Assembly (NCBI GenBank): GCA_902577075.1
Contig: CACGXV010000002.1
Span: 1 to 42,857 of the forward strand
Source: an uncultured Pelagibacteraceae bacterium
Lineage (GTDB): Bacteria > Pseudomonadota > Alphaproteobacteria > Pelagibacterales > Pelagibacteraceae
Length of the DNA stretch: 42,857 nucleotides
Direction: 5' to 3'
The notes beneath the pieces were generated by a model that saw nothing but the letters and a program-made list of their open reading frames with translations, was not told where the DNA came from and did not search any database. Position 1 is the stretch's first letter. Each line of letters starts with the position of its first letter. Shown here one piece after another: positions 16,768-29,447 of this stretch. The position numbers were made by a program, and so were the translations under genes.

Positions 16768-17665
16768 TTTGAGTTTTTTTATTCGAGATTGTAATACCAG
16801 CAATAATAAAAATTGCACCTAAGAAATGATAAGATAATATTTTTTCATTGAAAATTATCATAGCCATTATAGCGCCTAGTATGGGCATCAAATGTAAAAA
16901 AACTCCAGATCTATTTGCACCAATTAATTTTACACCCTTTATCCAAAATAAAAATGAAATTAACCCAGGAAAAAAAACAACATAAAATAAAACTAAATAA
17001 AAAGAAGATTGTAATTTGATTGTGCTTCCTAAACTATAGTCAATAAAATACATAGGAATTAAAAAAATAACTCCAAAAGTTATAACGACCTGTAGTAGGG
17101 AAATTGGAGATAAATTAAATTCTTTTTTTTTTAAAAGAGTTGAATATAGTGACCAAGCAAACATGGCAATCAATGCAAAAATATCTCCCTTATTAAAAGA
17201 TAAATTTAATAGATTATTTAAATTTGCCTTAGTTATTATAAACAAAACACCTGTAAGTGAGAGAAATACACCTGTTATTTGAAAGAAATTTGTTCTCTCA
17301 ATTTTAAGTAAAAATGAAAATAATATTATCATAACAGGGACTGTGGATATCATTAGCACTCCAGTTATTACTTGGGTATGTCTCAAAGAATAAAAAAGTG
17401 CAGAATTAAAAACACTAACAGCCAATATTCCTAAAATTGAAAATAATAAAATATTGTCCAATATAATTTTTTTCTTACTTAATAATTCCTTGTAAGTAAA
17501 TGGGAGTAAAACTAACCAAGCTAAAAACCACCTATAAAAATTTAATGATATTGGAGGTATATCTATAATACTTGCTGCTTTACCGACTATAAAATTACCA
17601 GCCCAAAATAAACAAGCTAGCACCAAGTATAGAGAGGCTAGATATATTGGACTAAGAGTTTTCAT
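16760..17665 (-). CDS. EamA-family (drug/metabolite superfamily) transporter
   Basis: A 301-residue inner-membrane protein with ten hydrophobic segments in two EamA repeats. The start CLFWAGNFIVGKAA (about residues 18-31) is the typical first-helix motif, and MFAWSLYSTLLKK is the matching second-repeat motif near 170-182. Members export amino acids or metabolites; direction and substrate are unknown here. It overlaps the oxidoreductase gene upstream by 14 bp, implying translational coupling. Confidence 0.9.
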   Translation of the reverse strand: MKTLSPIYLASLYLVLACLFWAGNFIVGKAASIIDIPPISLNFYRWFLAWLVLLPFTYKELLSKKKIILDNILLFSILGILAVSVFNSALFYSLRHTQVITGVLMISTVPVMIILFSFLLKIERTNFFQITGVFLSLTGVLFIITKANLNNLLNLSFNKGDIFALIAMFAWSLYSTLLKKKEFNLSPISLLQVVITFGVIFLIPMYFIDYSLGSTIKLQSSFYLVLFYVVFFPGLISFLFWIKGVKLIGANRSGVFLHLMPILGAIMAMIIFNEKILSYHFLGAIFIIAGITISNKKTQNA

Positions 17666-20600
17666 GAAAAGAATTAAGTAAATCTGTTCTATTGTTAATA
17701 GCTTCTTTTATATTCTTTTCTTTGACGTGTCCAAATCCTCTTATTTGATCAGGTATTGATGCTATTTTGACAGCTGTTTCATAGTTTGATTTATTTATTT
17801 TTGATCCAATATCAACGATAGTTTGTTTGTAATCTCTTATTAATTCTCTCTCTTTTTTTCTTTCATCTAAATAACCAAATGGATCAAATTTTGTACCTCT
17901 TAAAAATTTAAATTTTGAGATTAATTTAAATACGTTAAACAACCATCCACCAAATTTAATTTTTAGTAATTTACCATCTACTTTACTTTTTTTACTGAAG
18001 ATTGGTGGAGCTAAATAAAAGTTGTAACTAAAATTACCTTCAAAGTTTTTATTTATATCATCAGAGAATTTTTTATTTGTCATTAATCTCGATACTTCAT
18101 ACTCATCTTTGTAAGCCATTAATTTAAAGTAATTTTTTAATACTGCTGTGGAAAATTGACTTCCATTTCCAACTTCTTTATCAACTTTTTTTGCATAACT
18201 CACCAAATCTTCATAATTTTGAGCATATTTTTTATTTTGATAGTCTTCTAAAAATTTAAATCTATTCTGATATTTCGCATCAAAACCCTCTAATATTTCA
18301 GGTTCATCTTTAACTATATTAATTAATTCTTCTTTTAAATTTTCATAATGTCGACCAAATCGGAAGGCATCAATATTATTTTTCACATCAGCGCCGTTTA
18401 ATTCAATTGCTTTTTCAATTGATGAGGCTGAAATTGGTATCAGGCCTGATTGATATGCAACCCCAACGTTAAACATATTCGATAATATTGAATTTCCTAA
18501 GATCTTAGATGAAATTTTATTTGATGATATAAATTTTATATTCTCTAATCCTGCTATATTAATTAAATTGTTTTGCATTTCATCGAATGGTAAATAAAAA
18601 TCTTTATCCCTAGTAAAATCTCCTGGCATTACCTCATCTGTATTAATTATTAGTTTTGAAATTTTTTTATCCAAAGTTTTTATTATTTCTAAATCATTTG
18701 ATACTAGTAAATCAAATCCTAAGAGTAAGTTTGTATCCCCGTAGGATAACCTGATTGCCCCAACATCCTCTGGTTTTTCAAAAATTCTTAAAAAGCTTTT
18801 AACAGCTCCACCTTTTTGGGCTAGTCCAGTCATATCAAGAACACCAGATCCTCTACCATCTATTTGAGCAGCTGTTGCAAGTACTGCTCCAATTGTAACA
18901 ACACCAGTTCCACCAATACCAGCAATCATTATTCCATAAGATTTATTTATTTCGGGTAATATTGGCTCTTCGATTTTTGAGTTTATTTTATTTATAAGAT
19001 TTTCATCGTAATTTTTTTTAATTCTTATATCTCCCTCAAGACTTACAAAGCTTGGACAAAATCCGTCTACACATGTGTAATCTTTGTTACATGATGATTG
19101 ATCAATTTGTCTTTTTCTTCCATACTCAGTTTCTACAGGAGCAATTGAAACACAATTTGATTGTATTCCACAATCTCCACATCCTTCACATAAGTCCTTA
19201 TTTATAAATATTTTTTTCTTAGGCTCTTCTAAAATACCTTTTTTTCTTCTTCTTCTTTTTTCGGCTGCACAAGTCTGATCATAAATTATTACAGTCGTTC
19301 CATTAATTTTGCTTAATTCAATTTGAACATCTATAATATTCTTTCTGTCATAAACTTTTGAATTTTTGGCAAAACCTCCAGTATCACCATACTTTTTAAT
19401 TTCATCTGTAATTATTGCTATCTCTTCAACTCCTTCAGCTTCAAGCTGTTTAGACATTTGGGCAACAGTTGGTAAGCCATCCAATGCTTGTCCACCAGTT
19501 AAGGCGACAGCATCATTGTATAATATCTTAAATGTCATTTTAGTTTTTGCCGCAACTGCGTGTCTTATCGAGAGAATTCCAGAATGAATATAAGTCCCAT
19601 CTCCCATATTTTGAAAAACATGATCAGTATTACTAAAAACTGACTCTCCTACCCAGGTAGCTCCCTCAGATCCCATTTGTGAAAAACCCTCGTTATCTCT
19701 TTCCATATGTTCGACAAGATAAGCACAACTAATACCTGTTATTGCTCTACTACCTTCTGGAATTCTAGTTGAGGTATTATGAGGGCAACCCGAACAAAAA
19801 TGTGGGATTCGTTTTAAGGAAATATTTGAATTAGTTGACTCAGTTAAAGATTTCAATTCCATTGAAAAATTAGTCACATCCTTAGGCAATTGTAAATATT
19901 TTATTGTTTCATAAATTTTTAAGCCAATCTCTCCTGGGTCTAAAGCTCCAGAAGAAAGAAATAAATCATTGCCATTTTCATCTTTTTTTCCAACAACTTT
20001 TACCTTTAATTTTTTATTAAATAATATTTCTTTAACTTGTGTCTCTATAATCGATCTTTTTTCTTCAACTACGATTATTTTTTCTAAATTTTCTGCAAAT
20101 TTTTCAATTACTGTTTCCTCTAATGGCCAAGGCATGGCAATTTTTAGAAATTTAATTCCAATTTTATTTGCAACTTTTTTATTTATTCCAATTTTTTCAA
20201 GTCCTTGTTTAGTATCTAAGAAAGATTTTCCTGTACTAATTATTCCAATTCTAGGTTTTTCAGTGTCAAAAAATAAATTATTTAAATTGTTTAGTTTACA
20301 ATATTCTTTAACATACCTTAACTTATGATGATGTAAGCGGTATTCTTTTTCTTGGGCTGTATCTTTCAATCTAATATTTAGTCCATCAGATGGATAATTC
20401 TCATCAGAAACATCTTTAAGAACAACTCTGTTTTCATTTAAATCTACTGTTGCGCCTGAACTGACATTATCATGAACACACTTAATACCAACCCAACAAC
20501 CACTTTTTCTAGATAATTCGATTCCTATTATTCCATAGTCTAATATTTCTTGAACTCCACTAGGGTTTAAAAAAGGTATCATTGCATCTATCATCGCAAA

Positions 20601-21071
20601 TTCACTCTGATGTGATGTTGTAGAAGATTCACAAATATGGTCATCTCCCATTAGAGCAATGACTCCACCAAACTTTGAGGTACCGGCTAAGTTCACATGC
20701 TTTAACGCATCCCCTGCTCTATCTACGCCCGGCCCTTTACCATACCAAATGCCAAACACACCATCATATTTATCTTTTTTTCTGAGATTAACTTGCTGTG
20801 TGCCCCATAAGGAAGTTGCTGCAAGTTCCTCATTAATTCCAGGTTGAAAGAAAATATTATTTTCATTCAAATATTTTTTATTTTTTAATATTTGTTGATC
20901 ATAACCACCTAGTGGTGAGCCCCTGTAACCAGATATATAACATGCAGTATCAAGATTTTGTTGTTTATCTCTTCTATATTGGACTATCGGAACTCTCACT
21001 AGAGCTTGGGCACCAGTTAAAAATCTAGTTCCTTCACTTAATTTATATTTATCTTCAAGTTTAATATCCAC
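17652..21071 (-). CDS. Indolepyruvate:ferredoxin oxidoreductase, fused alpha-beta subunits
   Basis: A 1139-residue enzyme that oxidatively decarboxylates aryl 2-oxo acids to acyl-CoA with ferredoxin. Domain order is: N-terminal pyrimidine-binding domain, TPP-binding domain (about residues 420-610, with FCSGCPHNTSTR near 425-436 and YNDAVALTGGQALDG near 512-526), and an iron-sulfur region with CEGCGDCGIQSNC near 632-644. Then come the gamma/IorB-like domain (GIGGTGVVTIGA near 717-728, DMTGLAQKGGAVKSF near 745-759) and a C-terminal DUF6537-like region. The fusion is the usual proteobacterial form. The start is GTG, 14 bp after the DadA-like stop. An aerobic role in aromatic amino acid breakdown is likely but inferred. 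Confidence 0.92.
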   Translation of the reverse strand: MDIKLEDKYKLSEGTRFLTGAQALVRVPIVQYRRDKQQNLDTACYISGYRGSPLGGYDQQILKNKKYLNENNIFFQPGINEELAATSLWGTQQVNLRKKDKYDGVFGIWYGKGPGVDRAGDALKHVNLAGTSKFGGVIALMGDDHICESSTTSHQSEFAMIDAMIPFLNPSGVQEILDYGIIGIELSRKSGCWVGIKCVHDNVSSGATVDLNENRVVLKDVSDENYPSDGLNIRLKDTAQEKEYRLHHHKLRYVKEYCKLNNLNNLFFDTEKPRIGIISTGKSFLDTKQGLEKIGINKKVANKIGIKFLKIAMPWPLEETVIEKFAENLEKIIVVEEKRSIIETQVKEILFNKKLKVKVVGKKDENGNDLFLSSGALDPGEIGLKIYETIKYLQLPKDVTNFSMELKSLTESTNSNISLKRIPHFCSGCPHNTSTRIPEGSRAITGISCAYLVEHMERDNEGFSQMGSEGATWVGESVFSNTDHVFQNMGDGTYIHSGILSIRHAVAAKTKMTFKILYNDAVALTGGQALDGLPTVAQMSKQLEAEGVEEIAIITDEIKKYGDTGGFAKNSKVYDRKNIIDVQIELSKINGTTVIIYDQTCAAEKRRRRKKGILEEPKKKIFINKDLCEGCGDCGIQSNCVSIAPVETEYGRKRQIDQSSCNKDYTCVDGFCPSFVSLEGDIRIKKNYDENLINKINSKIEEPILPEINKSYGIMIAGIGGTGVVTIGAVLATAAQIDGRGSGVLDMTGLAQKGGAVKSFLRIFEKPEDVGAIRLSYGDTNLLLGFDLLVSNDLEIIKTLDKKISKLIINTDEVMPGDFTRDKDFYLPFDEMQNNLINIAGLENIKFISSNKISSKILGNSILSNMFNVGVAYQSGLIPISASSIEKAIELNGADVKNNIDAFRFGRHYENLKEELINIVKDEPEILEGFDAKYQNRFKFLEDYQNKKYAQNYEDLVSYAKKVDKEVGNGSQFSTAVLKNYFKLMAYKDEYEVSRLMTNKKFSDDINKNFEGNFSYNFYLAPPIFSKKSKVDGKLLKIKFGGWLFNVFKLISKFKFLRGTKFDPFGYLDERKKERELIRDYKQTIVDIGSKINKSNYETAVKIASIPDQIRGFGHVKEKNIKEAINNRTDLLNSFHENS

Positions 21072-21085
21072 ACTATATAACTTTA

Positions 21086-22327
21086 CTAAGCAAATCTTAC
21101 TGAACTATATGGTTTTAAATCCATATTAGTATTATCATTTGCAATCATTCCTGAAACTATTTTTCCAGATATTGCACCTAAAGTCCATCCTAAATGGTGA
21201 TGACCAAATGAATAATATACATTTTCATAATTTTTAGATGGCCCTATTACTGGCAAAAAGTCTGGCAAAGTTGGTCTAAAACCAAGCCACTCATCTTTAT
21301 GTTCTGGTAATCCATCCAGCATTTCTTTCGCATTTAAAATTAAATTTTTAATTCTATTTTTTGATAGTGCATTTTCTAAACCACCAAACTCAACTGTGCC
21401 AACTACCCTTAATCCCTGGTCCATTGGAGACATTCCAAAACCTCTATTAGAATTTACAACTGGTCTAGAAATTAAATGGTCGAAATCTTTGAAATGTATG
21501 TGATATCCTCTTTCAGTATCTAGTGGAATACTCTCATGTAGTTTATCTGTAAGTTTTTTTGAAAATGCTCCACAAGCAATTACTAATTTATCAAATACAA
21601 ATCTTTGAGTTTCAGATCTCAATACTGGTTTGCTCTCATCAAAGTTTAAATCTTGAATATTTAATTTTAGAAATTTACCGCCTTTTTTAATAAAATTTTC
21701 AAACAACTTAACTAAGATTTTTTTTGGATTCCTTGCGTGCCTTGCATAATCATAAAATACTCCACCAGAATAAATAGGTTTTAAGTTAGGCTCTAAGTCA
21801 TGAATTTCTTTTTTATTTACTATTTTCTGTTTTACTCCTAATTCTTCTCTAATTTTTATTTCTAACTCTCTACTTTTTAAATTTTTCTCATTCCAAATAT
21901 AAAGTATTCCATTGTTTTCAACTAAGCCCTCTAAATCTATTTCATCAAAAAGTTCGTCATATGCAATTAATGACTGGTCTAAAATTTGATGCATATATTT
22001 TGCAGTATGCATCATTTTGTTTTTTGTACAGTTAACGACAAATCTTGAAAACCATGGGATCATTTTTGGAACATAGTTCCATTTTAAAGCTAGTGGTCCT
22101 CTTGAACTCATTAACATTGCTGGCACGTCGGATAGAATATCTGGTCTGTTTAATGGAACTGATGCATAAGGTGAGAAATGTCCTGCATTCCCATAAGATG
22201 CTGCATTACCAGGCTCATCCCTGTCAAAAAGTATTACCTGATATCCTTTTTTTTGAAGAAAAAGAGCATTACACACTCCTTGAATACCTGCACCAACAAT
22301 ACCGATTTTAAAATTTTTATCAGACAT
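21086..22327 (-). CDS. DadA-like FAD-dependent D-amino acid dehydrogenase
   Basis: A 413-residue flavoprotein of the DAO family. The FAD-binding GAGIQGVCNALFL lies near residues 12-24, followed by the acidic end of the second strand, LFDRDEPGNAASYGNAG (about 33-49), which is characteristic of DadA. The C-terminal segment is GHHHLGWTLGAISGK (about 373-387). It would convert D-amino acids (or D-hydroxyproline) to 2-oxo acids and pass electrons to the respiratory chain. Position before the indolepyruvate oxidoreductase suggests that its 2-oxo acid product feeds that enzyme. A TATAAT-like sequence lies at 22356-22361 on the minus strand. Confidence 0.87.
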   Translation of the reverse strand: MSDKNFKIGIVGAGIQGVCNALFLQKKGYQVILFDRDEPGNAASYGNAGHFSPYASVPLNRPDILSDVPAMLMSSRGPLALKWNYVPKMIPWFSRFVVNCTKNKMMHTAKYMHQILDQSLIAYDELFDEIDLEGLVENNGILYIWNEKNLKSRELEIKIREELGVKQKIVNKKEIHDLEPNLKPIYSGGVFYDYARHARNPKKILVKLFENFIKKGGKFLKLNIQDLNFDESKPVLRSETQRFVFDKLVIACGAFSKKLTDKLHESIPLDTERGYHIHFKDFDHLISRPVVNSNRGFGMSPMDQGLRVVGTVEFGGLENALSKNRIKNLILNAKEMLDGLPEHKDEWLGFRPTLPDFLPVIGPSKNYENVYYSFGHHHLGWTLGAISGKIVSGMIANDNTNMDLKPYSSVRFA

Positions 22328-22403
22328 ATTTTAAATATAAATGGAGTTGATTGAAATTATATATGATATTTGATCGCGGCTGATATCAAGATAGGTGATA
22401 AGT

Positions 22404-23528
22404 TCAATTTGATATTATTTCCTGGCTATAAATTTTACAGCTCATCACAATACTTAAGCCGATCATTATAGAAAGCATTGATGAGCCTCCATAAGACATA
22501 ATTGGTAATGGAGCTCCTACAATTGGCAATAATCCTACAACCATAGCTATATTCACAAATACATATAAGAAAAGAGCTGTTGAAAAGCCAAAACAATATA
22601 GTTTTGCAAAAAAACTCCTACAAGAAAACCCTATTTTGATAATCCTATAAATCATCAATGCATATAAAAATATTAGTAGTATTGAACCTATAAATCCAAA
22701 TTCCTCTGAGAAAAGAGTAAATATAAAATCTGTATGTTTTTCTGGCAGAAACTCTAGATAACTCTGAGTACCTTGCAAGAAACCCTTTCCATACATACCA
22801 CCAGAACCAATTGCTATTTTAGATTGAATAATTTGATAACCTGCACCTAAAGGATCTCTTTCAGGATTAAAAAAAGTTAAAATTCTTGATTTTTGGTATG
22901 GTTTTAAAACTGAAATTATAAATGGCAAAGATACAAGGAGTAATAGACCAGAATAAATAAAATATTTTATGTTCAATCCCGCTAACCAAATTATAGCTAT
23001 TCCACTACCTGCTATTAAAATAGCAGTTCCTAAATCTGGTTGAGTGATTACTAAAGAACAAGGTATCAATAAAAGTATTATTGGTTGCAGCAGATATTTA
23101 TAACTTTCGATATCTGCACTTTGTATCCTATGATAATATCTAGCAAAGCAAACAATAACTGCAATTTTCATAAGTTCAGATGGTTGAAGATTGAATACAA
23201 ATAAGTTGATCCAACGCTTAGAACCAGAAGCTGAAATTCCAAAAAAAATAACTAATAACAAAAGTAAAAGACCAAATAAATAAAATAAATAAGCATGTCT
23301 ATACCAAGTTGAAACCCTTACAAATGACAAGGCCAAGAATAATGAAAAAAATGCAATTAATCTTATTAAATGATTTTTTGTATAAAACGAAAAATCTCCA
23401 CTTTCTGTTGAATAAATTGAAAAAACACTAATAGCTCCAATTATTAAAACTAAAAAAATTAAAAAATAATCTACAGATTTTAATTTATCAACAAAAGAAT
23501 AATTTGAATTTAAAGTTGAGTAGATCAT
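22404..23528 (-). CDS. rodA: Rod-shape peptidoglycan glycosyltransferase RodA
   Basis: A SEDS-family polytopic membrane protein (374 residues, about ten hydrophobic segments) that polymerises glycan strands for side-wall growth with PBP2. SGSKRWINLFVFNLQPSELMK-type sequence lies near residues 100-120, EKHTDFIFTLFSEEFGF near 262-278, and GAPLPIMSYGGSSM near 337-350, all SEDS signatures. Its start shares a base with the mrdA stop. It is the last gene of the mre-mrd cluster. Confidence 0.95.
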   Translation of the reverse strand: MIYSTLNSNYSFVDKLKSVDYFLIFLVLIIGAISVFSIYSTESGDFSFYTKNHLIRLIAFFSLFLALSFVRVSTWYRHAYLFYLFGLLLLLLVIFFGISASGSKRWINLFVFNLQPSELMKIAVIVCFARYYHRIQSADIESYKYLLQPIILLLIPCSLVITQPDLGTAILIAGSGIAIIWLAGLNIKYFIYSGLLLLVSLPFIISVLKPYQKSRILTFFNPERDPLGAGYQIIQSKIAIGSGGMYGKGFLQGTQSYLEFLPEKHTDFIFTLFSEEFGFIGSILLIFLYALMIYRIIKIGFSCRSFFAKLYCFGFSTALFLYVFVNIAMVVGLLPIVGAPLPIMSYGGSSMLSIMIGLSIVMSCKIYSQEIISN

Positions 23529-25477
23529 TATATAATTTTTAATTCTTTCCTTATTATTTCTCTATCTTTATCTCTATCTATAATTTTTTTAATCAATTTA
23601 TTTGCTAGAGGTGCTGCTGCTTTACTACCAGACCCACCATGTTCAACCAAAACACTTATGGCGTATTTTGGCTTGTCATAAGGAGCAAATGCTACAAACA
23701 ATGCATGGTCTCTATTTTTATATTCAATTTCAGATGTATCTAAATCTAGTTCTCTGTCCTTATCAGTGATTCTTCTTACTTGTGAGGTGCCTGTCTTTCC
23801 AGCATACCTATATTTTTTATCTACATGTCTTGATCTAAATGATGTACCAAATTGTTCGTTTGTTGATCCATACATTGCATCAAGAACAATTTTGATATTT
23901 TTTGGATTTTTATATAATTTTTCGTAAAGATTTATATTTTTATCTTTTAATATATTTGCTTTTGAGGGTTTATTTTTCTCAGACTCGATTTTTGATAAAA
24001 TTTCTTCATAATTAAAATTGCTATTATAAATTATATTTGGTTTAATTTTAAATCCACCATTTGCTAGCTGAGCAGTCATTAAGCAAAGTTGTAGAGGAGT
24101 TGTTTGTATATATCCTTGTCCAATTCCTGTGATAAGAGTCTCACCAAGATACCAAGATTGCTCTAAAACTTGTTTTTTCCATTTAGTAGATGGAACGAGA
24201 CCCTTTTTTTCTTCAGAAAAAATATTTTCTAGTACTTTTGAGCCTAAACCATATCTTTTGGCGATAATCGATAACCTATCTACTCCAAGTAATCTTGCCA
24301 CTTCATAAAAATAAATATCACACGATTGCTTTATAGCATTTCTTAAGCTCATTATGCCGTGACCATTTTTTTTCCAGCAATGATATTTCTGACCATATAA
24401 TTCATAGGGATGATCATGACCTTTGCATTTGATTTTGAGCTTAGGATTTATAATTCCGTATTCTAAAGCAGCAAGAGCTACTAGAGGTTTTATAGTAGAA
24501 CCTGGCGAGTATAAACCTGCTATTGACTTGTTAACTAGTGGTCTTAATTTATTATTTTTAATCTCATTCCAATCTTTTTTATTTATACCGTATGTAAATT
24601 TATTTGGATCATAGGTAGGTGAAGATGCCATTGCTATTATTTCGCCACTATAAATATCCATAGCACAAATGGATCCAGCTTTATTTTCAAGAAGTTTTTG
24701 TGCGAGTTTTTGTGCCTCTATATCAATTGTTGTTCTAAGATTTTCTCCTTGAGTTTCTTTTTTATAACTAATTTCTCTAATTTTTTTTCCTGACGAGTTT
24801 ACTTCATATCTTTTGATACCATAATTTCCAATTAATATTTGATCTGTTGAATTTTCTATTCCTATTTTTCCAACTTTCAGACCTGGAACAAAATTTTTCT
24901 CAATCTTTTCATTTTTTATTATGTCATCTGGGCTAGCATCGCCCACATATCCAACAATGTGAACTAAATCATTTGAATAAGGATAATACCTGGAAGTGGA
25001 TAAAACTGGTTTCGCTCCCTCTATTTCATGTAAATAAAGATTTAATTTTGAGAATTTTTCCCAAGATAAATTTTCAGATACTACGATAGTATCCCAAGGC
25101 TTAATTTTCTGTTTTTTTTCGTAAATTTTACTTAATTCGTCATCACTTAAATTAATTATATTTTTTAATTTAAATATAGAGTTATTAAAATCTTTTGTTT
25201 CATCTAAAGAAAGATGAACCTGATAAACTCTTTTGTTGTCAGCAATTACATTATTGTAAAAATCTGTAATTACACCTCTTTTAGGCGGCGTTTTCGACTC
25301 TCTAAATCTATTTTTATCAGATAATAACTCATATTTTTTTTTTTCAGATATTTGAAGGTTATATAATCTTGAGGTTATTAATCCTAACAAACCAACTTTT
25401 GCTGTTCCTAAAATGAAAAGTCTTCGATTAATAGTCTTATTTTTATCTAAATTATTATTTCTTTTTATCATTGCCAC
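23528..25477 (-). CDS. mrdA: Penicillin-binding protein 2 (transpeptidase)
   Basis: Elongasome transpeptidase of 649 residues. It has a short cytoplasmic tail, one membrane anchor (about residues 20-40), a dimerisation domain and a C-terminal transpeptidase domain. The active-site motifs are STIK (near 321-324), SCD (near 384-386, the SxN-type motif with D in third place) and KTG (near 560-562). The longest frame begins at GTG (25477); an ATG two codons later (25471) gives an equally good start. It overlaps mreD by 23 bp. Confidence 0.95.
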   Translation of the reverse strand: MAMIKRNNNLDKNKTINRRLFILGTAKVGLLGLITSRLYNLQISEKKKYELLSDKNRFRESKTPPKRGVITDFYNNVIADNKRVYQVHLSLDETKDFNNSIFKLKNIINLSDDELSKIYEKKQKIKPWDTIVVSENLSWEKFSKLNLYLHEIEGAKPVLSTSRYYPYSNDLVHIVGYVGDASPDDIIKNEKIEKNFVPGLKVGKIGIENSTDQILIGNYGIKRYEVNSSGKKIREISYKKETQGENLRTTIDIEAQKLAQKLLENKAGSICAMDIYSGEIIAMASSPTYDPNKFTYGINKKDWNEIKNNKLRPLVNKSIAGLYSPGSTIKPLVALAALEYGIINPKLKIKCKGHDHPYELYGQKYHCWKKNGHGIMSLRNAIKQSCDIYFYEVARLLGVDRLSIIAKRYGLGSKVLENIFSEEKKGLVPSTKWKKQVLEQSWYLGETLITGIGQGYIQTTPLQLCLMTAQLANGGFKIKPNIIYNSNFNYEEILSKIESEKNKPSKANILKDKNINLYEKLYKNPKNIKIVLDAMYGSTNEQFGTSFRSRHVDKKYRYAGKTGTSQVRRITDKDRELDLDTSEIEYKNRDHALFVAFAPYDKPKYAISVLVEHGGSGSKAAAPLANKLIKKIIDRDKDREIIRKELKII

Positions 25478-25979
25478 TTAATTGAACAATATTATCAATC
25501 CAACCTAATATTTTGGCAAGTAAAGGATATAAAAGAAATGTAGCAACTAATCCTAATAACAAGCTGTTATATATGATTGAAACATTAAATATATAAACTA
25601 GTATAATATAATTAATTGATCCTGCAATTAAAATTGAAATTAAAAAAAATACCCAGTCATAAAATAAATTTTGTAATATTATTCTCGATCTAACAAAACC
25701 AGTAATTATACAAAGTGATAAATACTCAATTGATGAGATACCTAAAGGATTATCTTGAATTACATCATTTAATATACCCGCTAAAAAAATGAAACCTAAT
25801 CCTAAATAATTTGGTTTTTTTAAACTCCAATAAAAAATCAAAAGGTAACTAATATTAAAATTTAGATTATGGCCACTATATGTAAAATTATATTTTGAGC
25901 TCGATAAAATAGATATAATTAAAATAAGAAGAGGAAATATTGAGAGTATACTTGAATAAAATTTATTTGGTATGCTCAC
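25455..25979 (-). CDS. mreD: Rod shape-determining protein MreD
   Basis: A 174-residue membrane protein with about five hydrophobic segments, low in sequence conservation as is normal for MreD. It is identified by its place between mreC and mrdA and by the GLGFIFLAGILNDVIQDNPLG segment (about residues 56-76), which resembles the family's G-x-x-x-D-x-x-x-x-x-P-L-G motif. The start is GTG in a GTGA overlap with the mreC stop. Confidence 0.88.
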   Translation of the reverse strand: MSIPNKFYSSILSIFPLLILIISILSSSKYNFTYSGHNLNFNISYLLIFYWSLKKPNYLGLGFIFLAGILNDVIQDNPLGISSIEYLSLCIITGFVRSRIILQNLFYDWVFFLISILIAGSINYIILVYIFNVSIIYNSLLLGLVATFLLYPLLAKILGWIDNIVQLSGNDKKK

Positions 25980-26818
25980 TTTTTGTAATAAACCTTCACA
26001 AATTCAATTTGTGTAAAATCTGAAAAGTATTTTACTTTTGCATGGTCATTATCAATAACTATTTTTCCAACAGGTATGCCTGAAGAAATTATTCCGTCTG
26101 CTCCAGACGTATAAACCACATTTCCGTCTTTTATATTATTATTTTCAGGTAAATATTCAATTTTTCCTAACTTATTATCACCAGTTCCAGATAAGATTGC
26201 GCTGACAGCACCGGGCTCAATAATAACAGGAATTTTACTATTCAAATCACTTATAAGTAATATTCTTGAAGTAAGGTAGTTGCTGTCTACGACCTTACCA
26301 ACAAAATATGAATTACTTTTAACCGCAGCACCCAATTTAATTCCATGCTTAAATCCTTTATTGATTAGCATGGATCTTAGATAAGGACTTTTTTGATCTA
26401 TCAAAACTTTAGTGATATGAAAATCTTCCTGGTAAAGATTTTTTTCATCTATTAATTTTTTTAATCTTTGATTTTCTTCTTTAAAAAAATTGCTTTCAAG
26501 TATTAAACTTTTATTTTTTTTCTGCTCGATTTTGAGTTTTTCATATTTATCGTACATATTAAGATGATCTATAAAAGAATAATAAGTCTTCGTAATTGAT
26601 TTAAAAGGAATTGAAGCAATATACGATGACTTTATAATTATGTCTTTTGTAATTAATCTTGCTTGATTTATTGGGCCAGATTTAAAGTATTCTAAAGAGA
26701 GAATTATAATAGACGTTATAATTAGAGTTAATAAAGAGAATTTTTGTCTATTTCTCTTTTTTAAAAAAACAGAACGAGCAGATATAACAAAATCATCTCT
26801 GCCCATTTCCCTAGACAT
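25976..26818 (-). CDS. mreC: Rod shape-determining protein MreC
   Basis: A 280-residue bitopic protein. It has a cytoplasmic N terminus, one membrane segment (about residues 27-43), a charged coiled-coil (about 85-120, rich in K, E and L) and the periplasmic beta domain. The latter carries INKGFKHGIKLGAAV (about 152-166) and YTSGADGIISSGIPVGKI (about 236-253), typical of MreC. It scaffolds MreB with PBP2/RodA. It lies 5 bp after mreB. Confidence 0.93.
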   Translation of the reverse strand: MSREMGRDDFVISARSVFLKKRNRQKFSLLTLIITSIIILSLEYFKSGPINQARLITKDIIIKSSYIASIPFKSITKTYYSFIDHLNMYDKYEKLKIEQKKNKSLILESNFFKEENQRLKKLIDEKNLYQEDFHITKVLIDQKSPYLRSMLINKGFKHGIKLGAAVKSNSYFVGKVVDSNYLTSRILLISDLNSKIPVIIEPGAVSAILSGTGDNKLGKIEYLPENNNIKDGNVVYTSGADGIISSGIPVGKIVIDNDHAKVKYFSDFTQIEFVKVYYKK

Positions 26819-26823
26819 TTTTA

Positions 26824-29447
<2,624 letters not shown>

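Noticed and set aside
16768..16818. N-terminal extension of the D-2-hydroxyacid dehydrogenase (17 residues, leucine-rich)
   Set aside because: It lies inside the EamA gene and precedes the point where the family fold begins; the internal ATG is a better start.
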